The notes under the pieces were generated by a model, which was given only the letters and a program-made list of their open reading frames with translations, was not told the origin of the DNA and searched no databases. A stretch of DNA of 64,000 nt, taken from the NCBI GenBank assembly GCA_029465975.1, contig CM055753.1, forward strand, positions 9,700,316-9,764,315. Reading direction: 5' to 3'. Below, in pieces: positions 42,054 through 54,656 of the stretch (positions are counted from its first letter, which is position 1; each line of letters opens with the position of its first letter). Source of the DNA: Dallia pectoralis. Its lineage: Eukaryota; Chordata; Actinopteri; Esociformes; Umbridae. The translations under genes and the position numbers were made by a program.

Positions 42054-42157
42054 AGTAAATAACTGCATCATTGGTTGTACTCGCGAAGTATTACTGAGGC
42101 CATTTAGAAACGATTGAGAAGAGACTTCATTATTATCGTCAGTAGATACTCAAACAG
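42045..42157 (+). other. ndrg1: Predicted non-coding first exon of ndrg1
   Basis: It is bounded by the expected start about 25-30 bp after the TATA box and by ACAG followed by the donor GTACTT at 42158. It would splice over a 3.7-kb intron to the acceptor at 45868-45869 (CTCCTCTAG), 19 nt before the ndrg1 start codon. The exact 5' end is an estimate. Confidence 0.6.
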
Positions 42158-42951
42158 GTACTTGTTTTTGTTATTTGACATGCAATACAATTAAGAATAT
42201 ACTGGTGTTATGCATGGGTGGATTTATTTTCTTGAATCATGTTATTTTATTGTACCGAAATTCATTGATTGCATTTTGAAATGTTTAGCTTTTTGTCACT
42301 ATTCAATTTAAGATGGGATTTTGATCGATCATAAAACTGACGAAAGTCCATGTTTTTTAAACTGATTTAAATGCTGTTGTAACTAGTGCGTCAAATCTGC
42401 ATTCAAGTACACGTGCCACTGACTATAGTTACCAAAGCGGAAGCTTTCTGTTTACATTCCGCAGCTGTACTCAGATGGTTCAATGTACATTCATACAACA
42501 TGCAGTAACATTACTTTACTAGAATTTAAAGTTTCTCGTCCGACATTAGTTGTGTTTGTTGAACAATTTAGAAAACGGTTCATTCTTTGCTTTCTGCTTG
42601 TTGCCAAGACCAAACTGTATTTAAGATGATATATAATTGTGACACAAAGTGATATGTGACAATGTTTCATAAGTCCTGAATAGTCACAGATCAGTCATCT
42701 GTAGCCAGGAGTGCTGATTTTAAAGGCCAGTGTAAGATATTCACCATGGCAACAATGCATTGTTTGAATTCAAATGTATTCAGTTTTCAAATACAATCAA
42801 TACAAAGGAAACTATCCCGACAGTGTAAGAATGTAGCCCAACTCTCCTCACTGGGGGACTCGGCCGGGTTGTCATTTGCTGCATGTTATTTCCAGCAGTT
42901 CTTTAGAAATGTATAAAAACTCTGTAGATTACTGAGCAATGCAGTCTGAGT

Positions 42952-42956
<5 letters not shown>

Positions 42957-43021
<65 letters not shown>
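42957..43021. repeat. CA microsatellite in ndrg1 intron 1
   Basis: Uninterrupted CA, about 32 repeats, followed by CTCTCTC. Confidence 0.97.
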
Positions 43022-43025
<4 letters not shown>

Positions 43026-44341
43026 TCTCCCCCACTCTCTCTCTCTTTGCATGGTGAACTCCCTCACAACATCCCTTACACAAAGCAAATAATGTTCTAA
43101 CGGTGTTAACATTGACGGTGTTGCTAGTTCGTTTGCTGCGTTGGGCCTGTGTTTAGGAATTGCATCTACTAATGATTAAACCAGACTGCTGCGCCAAGCA
43201 AAATGTGTTGCTGCGTTGTTTAGACTGTGGACGTGAAACTGTTTTGAATTGTTTTGCGAGACGCATCATACGTATGTTTCGATTACACTGGTTGTATGAT
43301 ATGACATTTAACTGCAGTTGGAAGTGGCAATTTAATCCAATTAACATGTTGTGGTTTGTATTTAAACTTGCCATGCTCATGTCAACCTGGATGACAAGAC
43401 AAACTTGTCTCTGAAACCTTTCTAAACAAACTTATTTTCCATATACCAACTAACGAAAATCCTGGAATCGCTCAAGAGACACTATAACAACTTTTTTCAA
43501 GTTTGTTTCTATTTTTAAACTTTTATTGAGTATAAGAAAAATGTAATATTAAACAACCAATTATAAATGCAAAAATATGCTTACATTAGCTGAATAACAG
43601 TAAATCGCAAACCAACTGGTATGAGACAAAAATATTTACAAATTTTAAAGATGTCGCCACTACCATTACTAAAACATATATCATAACTCACTTTTTTTTA
43701 CATCTAGAAAAAAATGTTTTTACATGTGGTGACTTAACCAACTAGAGGTTTACTGTATCATCACAAGTGGATCCCATTTCATGGAATGGTTCAACTTTTT
43801 GCCTTGTTAGTGGATGTTAATCTCCTGTGATGAACAGACCACCCATTTCTGTTAGCCCTCTATTAGCATATTTTTTTTTACCTTACAGCCTGCGGTGTAG
43901 CTACTATTTGCGAACGGGAGCATTAGTCAGATTAAAGGAGTAACAAAGGATTAGGGAAGCAATCATTGTTTCTACAAACGGTTTGCTATCTGGATTAAAC
44001 CTAGATAATGCGAATTGGCGGGGGGTTGACTGTGGTATTAATTCTAAACTCTAAAAGGGAGACTTTGCCTCTCAATCCAATCTATAGGCCCATGGGGTTA
44101 CTCAACCAAGTTGTGGAATGTAGATGTTTTGTAGTATACTCACTTGACTTGGTGCCCAGATGTGTCACACTGACAATATCCTTTCAATATTTCCTGTTTC
44201 GGGGTGATTGCAAATTCGTGTGACCTTTCTAATATACATACGCGTTCTAGGAAAAGAGAAGTAACGAAGCAGAAATCCAGCTCAAGATGTCAGTGGTTTT
44301 GTGGCAGCTGTGATGGCCCTGTTCATACGGAGTCAATGTGC

Positions 44342-44376
44342 ATTATGGTTTGAGGAGTAATACCTCAAACCATAAT
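44342..44376. repeat. Perfect 14-bp hairpin in ndrg1 intron 1
   Basis: ATTATGGTTTGAGG (44342-44355) is exactly inverted at 44363-44376, around a 7-nt loop AGTAATA. Confidence 0.9.
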
Positions 44377-45124
44377 ACTGCTGTAATAAATGGACAAATA
44401 GGGACTGGACAATCAAAATGCCGCATCAGTCTAAATGTTTCAATGGCATTTCTGTATAAAACAGGTAAATATCACGTAAATCTGATCCCCATTTCTGAAC
44501 ATGGATTCAAAAAGCAGTGACTCATAATTAACCCATCAACAGACTCACTTGTCACATTAGTCTTTAGTGTACTTTAGTCTAGTCTACTATAGTAAACTGG
44601 TGTATACGGTATTACTTCAAAAAAGCTATTGACTAATGACACTAATTAGAAAACAGGACAACATTGACATTAGCCCCACCACTAGAGGGCGTCCCTTCAG
44701 GAAGTCAAGAACAAAGTTGCTGAGGAGTTTTTTTTTCATACCGGGCAAGTACAAAGATAAGCTTAGGAAGGTCGAAGGGCATCCAATCTTGGACACAGCG
44801 GTTGACCTGGTTTCCTCAGGTTGCCTGCTCGGTGTGTAGCCTGGCTACAGGTCTGGAAATATCGTCTGGTTTAATTGACCATTCTATATATATATCTACA
44901 TAAAGAGTGCTAGCCTCTTTAACACCAGAATTCAACTTTATGTGGCGTAATCACGTCCTGGAATTTCCGTGGGAACTTCCTTCAACAAAGGATAAGCAGT
45001 GCAAGGCATCCGTGTGGTATTTATTTTTTTTTATCACCAAAGTCAAATCAGAGTGTTGTTTGATAGCCCTCTTTGTTTCTTGGCTGTTGTGAGGCCTGGC
45101 TGTGGCCTCTGTTCTAGGATGCCT

Positions 45125-45190
45125 CCCATTTGCCACGCTGCGTTCTAAGTAGTGCACTTCCCCGGTCAAAATGAATGCCCTACATGCCAA
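45125..45190. mobile_element. Decayed copy of the same MITE-like element
   Basis: CCCATTTGCCACGCTGCGTT, AAGTAGTGCACTTCCCCGGTC and AAATGAATGCCCTACATGCC follow the order of the short element seen at 63.6 kb. A further fragment at 45345-45415 has TTGGTGCCCTTTGAGTACGT and AGCGCACTACATTAGAGG. Both lie in ndrg1 intron 1. Confidence 0.4.
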
Positions 45191-45888
45191 GTCAGGATGC
45201 TGTTCTGAAGGAAACCTGGCCAGGTGCCCCGTGAGTCCATGTGTGTTAAACGGATGGGTTTGCTGCCCCCTTTAACTGTAGAGGCACGGCGCCAGCCCGT
45301 TCGCGAATCGGACAGATTGAAAACTGAGTAAAATGAATGGATTTGGTGCCCTTTGAGTACGTTCCTGTGTGCCAGTTAGCGCACTACATTAGAGGAAGGG
45401 CCCGACTGCTGGCCTTTTCAGTCCTGGCCCGTTGAACACAAAGACCCTGTTTGTGTTCCGTCTGATTTGATTAGCATACAGAGCGGAGCGCCCGACTCTC
45501 CGGCCAGAATGGCATAATGATCCTCGGCAGTCGGATTTCCAGACAACGGCTCGACTTTGCGTTCTGTTGAGAGGGGAGCTGCCAGTGCGTTTCTTGAGTT
45601 TAATATGTTAGTTTGTACTGGAACTGTAATGCCGTAGAAGTTCCTTTAGTTTTGTAAACACCTTTCTATTCTCACCGAAAGTTGTTGAAAAAAATTAGGG
45701 TCTACGTTTACGGACCAATTTTTTTTTTAAACCGTGTCTGCGTTTCTGCGTGTCTATTTAATTTGAAACTTACAAGGGGGCTTTATTGTCTAATGTTTCA
45801 ATCATTTATTGATCAAATGTTTAAAACAAAGTTGGACTAGAAGTACATTTCTCTGTTTCTCTCCTCTAGGAATCTTCAACTGAAAGAA

Positions 45889-48800
45889 ATGGATGACATC
45901 CAGGCTGTCACGAACTGTCCCCTGCTTGTTGACAAGGAGTTGCCAGTAAGTGAACGTGTAATGCGTCCTGTCAAATATGTGAATTTGCACTATTGAATAT
46001 ACTTTCAGATTTTTGGCTTCCGCTATATGCTGCACAAATGTCCCAAGACGCTAACTTTATATTGGCTTCACTGTTTGAAGACATAGATCAGCAGTCATGG
46101 TAAATCGGAAATGGCCTTTAAAAGGCTGTAATAATTGCTACAAGCTTTTTTCAAACAAGGCCCATTTGTGTAGGACTGTTCTAATCCGAAGCCAAATGGT
46201 AAATGCTGAACGTCTCGATCTAACCGGTCCTTGTTGACCCCAGACAAACTTCTGTCTATTTTATAATAATGCCTGAGGGACAATTCAGTATTCTGTTCAT
46301 ATCTTAAAAGCATGTATCATTTTGCATTAACGTAGTGTCTCTGTCCTTTCTAGGGTTTGAGAGAGGCTTTGTGTCAATTGGCAACAAAGGTATGTCCAAG
46401 GTTCAAATTCAAGTGTCAATGATAATCCAACTGTTGACATGTATGTCAATGAAGCGCAAGCCCTGTGTCTAGTGTCGCGCAAAATGTGATATTTGTGAGG
46501 TCTGCAATTAGTGCTGCGCTTATATCTGAGAGAGAAACCAGTCATTGTCATGTTTGTGTTTGACCGGACGTCCACTCTGGATACCGGGGCAGGCGTTCTT
46601 AATTATTGTCTCTGTCACATGGGTGGTGGAGGAACACCTGATCCTTCCGGATCATTCTGATCATCTTGGATGCATTTCCTGAGGGGTTTGACCCTAGCCT
46701 TAACCCTAAGTTACAACCTTTGGTAAAACTTGTTTTGTTCAGTGCAGAGTTCATCCCTTCAGGTTCTTCCAAGTGAAATAGCAGTTCAATGTTATTGACA
46801 GCCAACCACTAATTCTTTGTGTGTCAACGGATCCATTGGGCTAGGCTTTTGAAATTGAACATGCTACTAACGAAATCCCCCAAGGCGCTAATGAACTTTT
46901 CCTCTTATCTTTTAGAGTCGTAGCATAAAGATGCTAATCTCGCTACTTCGATAACATTGTAGGAAAGTGACATGTTTGCACGAGCTCGTAGGCAGTCCTG
47001 AGTTAATCATTTTTAATCTACTGAAACGTTTGGACGTAGACATGCCTGGTTTACTACGAGTTAATAATACAACCAGATGACCTGAGACACACCGATATAC
47101 CAGACCTATGAAACTCATTCTTTGGGTTCAGCATTTCTTTGACCTGTGACAACAGGGTTCTCGTGTGTACATTTGAATGAATAAAGGCTTTTCTTCTCTT
47201 GTTGTTTCAAACAAAATGCCCGTGCCCACCGGTCAGTCTTAATATTTTGTGGTCTCATCGATCTAATGGTTTGCTTACTCTTCACCATCCACTGCTTCTC
47301 ATTAAACCGTCCACGCTACCCCACTGGCTCGGCTCGTTCTAATCCAATTGAGGGATCTCTCCAGATAGAATTAGCTTGTTTTGACCACCGTGCAAAGCAC
47401 CATGGGAGGCCAAAGCTTACGCTGAGTCGTATGTAGCGACCTGGCCGGGTATAAAGGCAGACCGTGGCCGAGTCCCGTCATAAGTACCTTTACTAAGGCT
47501 TCCCTCTGGATCTATTAGGCAGAACTGGACCTTTTCACGACACACTGCTTTTGAGCGAAAGGAAGTCTCTAGGAAATATGGTTCTTGAGGGGGATTCGGA
47601 TATGGAGTGTGTGGCGGATCTTGAAATTACAGTGAGTACTGCTGGATCCTGTACTCATTTCTGGAGTTCTTTAATAGATCGTCTTGGGGTAGTTGAGCTT
47701 TTTTTGATTTGAGTGGGGGGGGTTTCTTTGGAAGCGATGTGTGTTGGTTGTGATTTGTAGTGTTGGGTTAGTTGGCACTCTGGTTAATGCCTGTTTGAGA
47801 CCTTAATGATTTATTTTGGTCACTAAGCATTTTTTCTTTTCTAGCTTTGATTTATTTTTATAAAAAGGTGTCAAGTATTGGAAAGGGGCAAGGAAAATTG
47901 TGGCATTGTAGCTCCAAGAAGTAATATTCTTAGTGCCGACGTGATTTCTCAACCCCCCATGAGTTTGATGTGTGTCAACACCCTTCTGTAATACCATTAT
48001 CTGCTACGCATGGATACCATGGTGGAATTATACCCTGTTTTGATAAATGTTTACCTCGCCCAGGTCAAGTAGAGTCTTTGGCTATGGGTAATAGTCTAGA
48101 ATAAAGTTTGAATCGATTTGATGCACCCCTGTTTTCTAAGAGTGGTTTATTCTGTTTATAGGAGCATGATGTGGAGACTCCTCATGGAAGAATCCACTGC
48201 ACCATGAAGGGGGTGCCCAAAGGAGACCGTCCAGTCATCCTCACGTTCCACGACATTGGACTAAACCGTAAGCTCCGGGCTTTAGCACTCTCATGGTATT
48301 CATTGGATGCAAGACTTTCTCTGGTATGACCATCAGAATGTCTAGTTCAGGTATGATAATCTGGAGCCGTGTCCGGGTTTCATTTGTTCGTAGCGCCAAT
48401 TTGAATTCCTTCAATCAACCCCAACAATGAGTTTTAATAGATTGATAGATCAGGAGGGTCACAAAGGGTCACTGTGCCTGCAATCCACCTGCCTTCTCAC
48501 TAACACCTCACGGCACCTGACCTCCTCGGGTTTCTTTCAGACAAGACCTGCTTCGACTGCATGTTCCAGCACGAGGACATGCACGAGATTATGCAACACT
48601 TCGCCGTGTGTCACGTGGACGCGCCGGGCCAGCACGAGGGCGCCAACACCTTCTCAACCGGGTAAGCTGATTGGACGAGCGCGACCGAATTAATGACCGT
48701 TGAAGGGCCGTAGTCCATGCTGCGGCGGTACCTCTGGACCATCCCGTATTGCCACACCCGGCATCGCCATGGCAGCAACTATAGGGTAGTCAGCCAGTCC

Positions 48801-51800
48801 GTTTGTTACCTGTTGACCTCTGTACTGTAGCACCTAGATCGCGGTTTTAGTCCCGTTTAGTCTGATCTGTTAATTATAAATCGCTTCGCTTGCCTTCATT
48901 TTATTGTGTCTTGAGTCCATGACACTATTGACCTGGTTAGGACACTTGAGCAATGTGAAAAGCATAGAGCTAAACCTGATAATGGAATGGATTGGGGACA
49001 GTGATAAAATGCTAGTGTTTCTGGCCCTGACATTTGTCGTTTCTTTCCTCCAGGTATGAATACCCGTCCATGGATCAGCTCTCCGAGTCACTCCCCCTGG
49101 TTCTCAAACAGTTTGGGTACGGGCTTTTTTAAATGTGTTATATTTTCATGTCGTAATACTCTTGCCCGTGCACAAGTTTCTCCCAGCCATTAGGGTTCAT
49201 CACATTGTTTTCATCTTTAACATCTACATCCTATATGAATATATGTATTTTTTACATAATTGTGTACAAACTTTGGGCTGATACTGTGCGTGTGTTATTT
49301 TTGAACCTGAGACATCATTTTTGTCTTGGTCTTTTATATGAATGCCTTGTTTTGATCCTGTTAACTCTAGCCTGAAGAGCGTCATTGGGATTGGGGTTGG
49401 CGCTGGAGCCTACATGCTCGCCAAATTCGCTGTAAGTATGACACCTTCCTTCCCCTCTGTTCTGACACCTTTTAAGTTCCTTTCTACGCGAAGAATTTTA
49501 ATCAAATCGGGATTAGAACTTGGACTTCCCAGCATGCTGTTCTACAGGCCTGCCTCTTGATTAACCCTGATGCTGTGGGTGTGGAATGTTCTATAGTGGC
49601 CCTGCACCAGAACATTTGGCTCTGTACGGAGTCCCTCACTTTGCCAATACCCAGCTGATTGCGGGATGTTGTTATTTCAATCTGACCTCAATCAGTTCTG
49701 AAACGTGGTTGTTTGATCTATTTAAGTGAGCACTGTTTTGAATGCTTGTTTTTGTTCTGTTTTCAGCTGGACCATCCAGCTTTGGTAGAGGGCCTGGTTC
49801 TGGTCAACATCAACCCCTGTTCTGAAGGATGGATGGACTGGGCAGCACACAAGGTGCCATACATCTCTTATAGCTATCAACCGGGTGTAGCTTATTGGAT
49901 AGGCTTGTCAGTGTGCCAATGTCAGTGATATGTCAGGTCTGTTCATTGTGTTTCTACGCACGTCTTAAACTTATTTCTGAATTTCGTGTCAGGTCACTTC
50001 TCTGCCTGAAATGCTCATCAGCCATCTCTTTGGGAAGGTGAGTAGCTGTGCACTCTGACTTCAGGCTGCCCAATTGTGTCTGTGTGGTCCCACAGGATCT
50101 ATCGTAACCATTGGCGACACGGACATGGCCGCCGCTCCACAGGCATCGATGTCGCATGAGTCCTAAATTGCCGCTTGTTTCCGTCTCCGCAGGACGAAAT
50201 CGCCAACAACCACAACCTAATCGCCACCTATCGTCATCACATCATAAACGATATGAACCAGTTCAACCTCCACCACTTTGTCAAAGCGTACAACAGGTAA
50301 ACGCGCCGACGCCATGTGCTTCAGATGGGTTACATGTGCTTGAGCTGATATACTCTGTACTTTGGGGGGTGAAATGTGACTGCACTAGAAAATACTGTGG
50401 CTGCACTAGAAAATACTGTGGCTGCACTAGAAAATACTGTGGCTGCACTAGAAAATACTGTGGCTGCACTAGAAAATACTGTGGCTGCACTAGAAAATAC
50501 TGTGGCTGCACTAGAAAATACTGTGGCTGCACTAGAAAATACTGTGGCTGCACTAGAAAATACTGTCCTCACCAGACGGTTTATTAGACATACTGGATAG
50601 AGATCACTGCTACATGCGTAAGACTTGATATGAAAAGCAGGCGCTCGCCATTCCATTGAACGCTAGTGAGTGCGAGCTAACAGACAGAACCATTGTGGTT
50701 ACAGTTGGGTTCAGTACAGCATCTGACCGGTGGGATATTGCATCTGAAAACCACACTGGGTTCCTCGATCAGCTAAAATAACTAGAGGTACCAGCACTGG
50801 ACCTTTGGCAAACATAGCCTGGTCGGACAAATCCTTTCGGTTTCTCTTTTGCCTTATGAGTCACTCCTGCCATGGTCACCAGTACCGGCTGGTGGAGTTG
50901 GGAACGGTTTCCTGGTAAACAGACAATCCCAAGCTTTTGTCAACATGAATGCTGATACGGTTCATCCCTTTATAGCTACACTTCACCTTTTATTCTACTG
51001 TGTGTGTAACCGGTTCAGGGATATGTCATTGGGTTGAGTCTTTATGTTCATTTGTGGTACTATAATTATCAGGACCTTATTTATTCTCTCCTTTCTAACA
51101 GCCGACGTGACCTGGATATCGAGAGGCCTGTACATGGAGGTAAAGTCACCGTCAGAACCCTGAAGTGAGTTCCAAGTCTTTCAACGCCTCACTTTCTGTA
51201 ATATTGGGCCCCAAGTTAACGCAGGTGTGGGTTCTGGTTGGCACGCGGTCAGGGGTTGGCAGAGATTTCCAGCTAGCGTGTTTGGCCAACGACTGAACGG
51301 ATACTGCCCTTGAGCAAGGCACTTGACTTGGCACAAGCGCTTGCATGTTGTGCCTGGAAGTGAGGTGTGTTTTAATGGCCTGCTGTTGCCCCGTCCTCAG
51401 GTGCCCCTCCCTGTTGGTGGTTGGAGACAGCTCCCCTGCTGTTGACGCTGTGGTAGGTACACGATCTCCGTATTCCTATTGGCCGGTAATCCTCGTTCCC
51501 CGCCCCCTTGTTTATGTGGACACGTTGCTGGAATACACGTTAGCGCCCTTAGGTTATTAGTCACGCGTGATGAAACGGACTGAGAAATAAAACTAACACC
51601 ACAGCTACAGTCCAGCGGCACAGCTGAATGTTGCGTTCCCCGAATCTGCCGTTGTGTTGCCTGTTAGGAGAAGCGTCCGGACGCTGAATTAGACTCTGCT
51701 TTGCGTCCGCAGGTGGAGTGCAACACCAAGCTTGACCCGACGAAGACCACACTCCTCAAGGTGAGTGTCCTCAGCATTCACCAGCGCGCTGTTAATATCA

Positions 51801-53296
51801 GGTACACGGACAGCGGGCGTAACTGGCAAGCGCCCGGACATGCCGCAGCTACCCAGTCACTGATTCACTAGTCTTGTTTTGGCCCCCCAGAGCGCCCACC
51901 CCCTTCCCCCACGAGGTCCTGGTCATTAAACGCGCAGTGGAAAACCTTTCTCGTTGGACCGTGAAAAAATTAGGTCGTTTAAGTTCAAGGGTACATCAGC
52001 GAAACCAAAGCAATGCGAACCGACTGAAGCAGTGCAAGGGGGCGTGTGTACTGGAAACTGAGTCTAGTTGTTGCAAAATGGCACGTTTGTTTTCTTCCAA
52101 AGAGTCCCGCCTGCCTGACCTACTGGCACGTATCTGTGATGCACATTCCATCGACCGTGACCGCAGAGAGCCTGTACAGCCTTGTGGTTTACCAAATGCT
52201 CTATAAACTGGCCTGAGGCTAATTGAACATAACATTCCTAATGAATATTAATGGCGGGTTGTTTCTGTGTATTGAGGTGTACTGGCGCGTGACCGACGTG
52301 AAATCGCCTAAACACTACGCTCTTGATCCAGAGCTACCGACCTGTTAACTGAGTCTAATCTCATGGCCTCTCTCTCTCCTTTCCTCTCTCCCCCCCTCAT
52401 CCCCATCCAGATGGCTGACTGCGGAGGCCTTCCCATGGTCGACCAGGTGTGTTTATAGCCTGTTAACACGTTCTCACGTAGGCTCATGGGATAACGGCTG
52501 GCTGGTTGGCTGGTTCAGACACGGGCGGCTTAAGGGCATTAGTGACAGCGGCATCAGTGAACGGACATCAGGTCTTAGAGTTAATACCCAGCCGGGCACC
52601 GCCTGCCGCGGAATCCGTCACACGTACACCTTTCATTAGCGCAATGTGTACAGGAGAGGACAAGGATCTGTTGTGCAGTTATTAATGAGGCATGGCTGAC
52701 GTTCTCCCGTTCTCCCTGTCTACAGCCTGCGAAGTTGACCGAGGCTTTCAAGTACTTCATCCAGGGAATGGGTTACAGTAAGTGCCATGTTCTCCAGTAA
52801 ACAGAAGCTTGGTTACTCACTGCCGTTAACGCTTGATGAGAATGTTGTTCACGGCAACCGGAGTTTGCCCGCCCCCTGGTGGGCGAGATTAGTAACTGCA
52901 CCTTTCGATTACACATTGATAAATACCGGCTCAGACCTGTGTGGCCTTCGATCGACCGGAGGTCCTTTAACATGCTTCGTAATGATTCAGAGATGGCAAA
53001 TTGCACTCCCTGACCTCGGAGACAGAGTGTGTGTGTGTGACTGGATGTTTTGATTAACCCCATGTCTCCGCCCCTCCCAAGTGCCTGCGGCCAGCATGAC
53101 CAGACTCGTCCGCTCTCGCACGGCGTCCGGCTCCAGCGTCCACTCCATGGAGGGCAACCGCAGCCGGTCCCAAACCAACGAGGGCAACCGGAGTCGCTCG
53201 CACACCAACGAGAGGCGCGGACGCTCCCACACGGACAGCATGGACGGCACAGGGAACAGCGGTGGCGCTCTCAAGTCCGCCGAGGTGTCCTGCTAG
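45889..53296 (+). CDS. ndrg1: N-myc downstream-regulated protein 1, 15 coding exons
   Basis: NDRG1 is a cytosolic, stress- and hypoxia-responsive protein with an alpha/beta-hydrolase fold but no catalytic triad. Coding exons are 45889-45945, 46354-46389, 48162-48267, 48541-48661, 49054-49116, 49371-49431, 49767-49853, 49993-50037, 50193-50296, 51102-51164, 51401-51452, 51713-51760, 52411-52446, 52726-52777 and 53082-53296. The sum is 1146 nt or 381 aa, all in frame. Family blocks visible are RPVILTFHDIGLNHKTCF, HFAVCHVDAPGQ, GIGVGAGAY (Gly-rich elbow with no nucleophilic Ser), LVLVNINPCSEGWMDW, VVGDSSPAVDAVVECN and MADCGGLP. The C-terminus has the NDRG1-specific Arg-Ser decapeptide repeats, two and a half copies at about 335-361. 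They keep three RxRxxT sites (T342, T352, T361), the SGK1 target pattern, and the protein ends in EVSC. The repeats exclude ndrg2, 3 and 4. The start has G at -3 and G at +4. Which teleost paralogue (a or b) this is was not determined. Confidence 0.97.
47450..47456 (+). promoter_or_regulatory. ndrg1: Candidate internal (second) ndrg1 promoter, TATAAAG
   Basis: TATAAAG sits in a GC-richer stretch inside the ndrg1 intron, 122 bp before an ATG that opens a short coding segment ending at a good splice donor (AC-A, then GTGAGT at 47632). The spacing fits transcription starting near 47480. Confidence 0.5.
47578..47631 (+). CDS. ndrg1: Candidate alternative first coding exon of ndrg1
   Basis: The exon encodes MVLEGDSDMECVADLEIT, ends in phase 0 at a GTGAGT donor, and would splice in frame to the exon at 48162 (EHDVETPHGR). 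It replaces the 31 residues encoded by the two upstream coding exons and gives a predicted 368-aa isoform. It is acidic, like other NDRG N-termini. The ATG has A at -3 and G at +4. The coding potential and phase are seen in the sequence; its use as an exon is inferred from the fit and the nearby TATA box. Confidence 0.6.
50381..50567. repeat. 21-bp minisatellite, about 9 copies, in an ndrg1 intron
   Basis: Units contain CTGCACTAGAAAATACTGTG then G and are almost identical. The array begins 84 bp after the splice donor of the exon ending at 50296. Confidence 0.96.
51297..51332 (-). mobile_element. LINE/SINE tail fragment in an ndrg1 intron
   Basis: ACTGCCCTTGAGCAAGGCAC followed by TTGAC is the reverse of the tail segment GTGCCTTGCTCAAGGGCA of the same fish repeat group. 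It lies between ndrg1 exons at 51.1 and 51.4 kb. Confidence 0.45.
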
Positions 53297-53440
53297 GTGA
53301 CTTGTCCACATGACCCTGGCCCTTTGTCCTACGACCCCCCCCGGTTCCTGCTGCGATGCCGCTAACAACACACGGGGTTCTGTAACATGTGATGCAATTG
53401 GGATTATCCACTGACTACAGAATGTCTCTATGCCAAAGAG

Positions 53441-53675
53441 GTGTGTGTGTCTGTGTGTGTGTCTGTGTGTGTGTCTGTGTGTGGGTCTGTGTGTGGGTCT
53501 GTGTGTGGGTCTGTCTGTGTGTGGGTCTGTCTGTGTGTGGGTCTGTCTGTGTGTGGGTCTGTCTGTGTGTGGGTCTGTGTGTGGGTCTGTGTGTGGGTCT
53601 GTCTGTCTGTGTGTGTGCGTGTGTGGGTCTGTCTGTCTGTGTGTGGGTGCGAGTGTGTGTGTGTGTGTGTGTGCG
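53441..53675 (+). repeat. TG/TCTGTGTGTGGG compound array in the ndrg1 3' UTR
   Basis: The array starts 145 nt after the ndrg1 stop codon and runs about 235 bp as GTGTGTCT, then GGTCTGTGTGT and GGTCTGTCTGT units. In the mRNA it would be a long UG-rich stretch. Confidence 0.9.
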
Positions 53676-54046
53676 CCCATGTAGAAGTGTAACTTCAGAA
53701 GAAATATGTAATTCGTATATATTCCGATAACGCGATCGTCTCCCCCGTCCGCCTGGTCGGGTGGTATGTGTAGTTAGGGACAACGCAGCATATCGGCGAA
53801 ACGCAAAGGGTTGTGAGAGAAAGTCATGGATGAAGTGCGAGTTCCAAGTACACCGTTTCGCACGTTTCTTTTAAACTTCGTGTTTTGTGTTTTTTTTCTG
53901 TAATTTTCTATCGCAAGACACGGATTTCCTAAATGCGTACCTGACTGTAAATGATTGTTTCTTTCTCAGTGTGATTGTTCGTGATTAACTTTTCGATGTA
54001 ATGATTTATTTTCTGTATGAAGGATAAAGGACAGGGCGGCAGGAGG

Positions 54047-54052
54047 ATTAAA
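54047..54052 (+). terminator. ndrg1: Candidate poly(A) signal of ndrg1 (ATTAAA)
   Basis: ATTAAA lies 751 nt after the stop codon. A canonical AATAAA at 54846-54851 would give a 3' UTR of about 1.55 kb and make it overlap the ccn4 3' UTR on the other strand. Sequence alone does not decide between them. Confidence 0.4.
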
Positions 54053-54650
54053 GAAATACTGCGAATGTTTTATTCTGATATGCTATATCTACATTGAAAC
54101 TGCAGAAAGAAGGGAATGAAAGTAACGTGTGTGTGTATATATAACATATTATTAATCCTTTTCCATTACGAGTTAACAGCCTTTTGAAACAATTTACTGT
54201 TACTCCGTCCTGACAACTCTGGAACACACAATCGTAGCCAGTCAATTCCAGAACTTTCTAAGAGATTATTCTTCTCTGTTGACAAGCAAATCCTAAATCA
54301 AGTGGCTTTGCATCATATAGCTTTATTAACATATCAACAGTTCAGGCAACATTTATAGTTTTGGCAAAAACAAATGTAATGTTTTTTTTCGTGTATGCAA
54401 ATGATTATCCTCTGTGCAATCGAGCAGGGCGGGACTGAGACAAAGTGCCACGGAAATCTGCACCTGACAAACAACAGATCCTTTGTCGTGACTTTCAGGA
54501 ATAGGGGCCCACGTACGCACATAACGTTCTGTCAGAATAGACTTAACTGTATAATTTGGCAAACGTTTCTTCCATGTTTAACTTGCACTACGCTACCGAA
54601 GTGATAGCCAGCTTGGTAGGACTTGTACTGAGAAGCATTACATAATTGTA

Positions 54651-54656
54651 TTTATT
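54651..54656 (-). terminator. ccn4: Candidate poly(A) signal of ccn4 (AATAAA)
   Basis: TTTATT on + reads AATAAA on -, about 420 nt past the ccn4 stop codon. Further copies lie at 54322-54327 and 54069-54074, so several 3' ends are possible. Confidence 0.4.
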
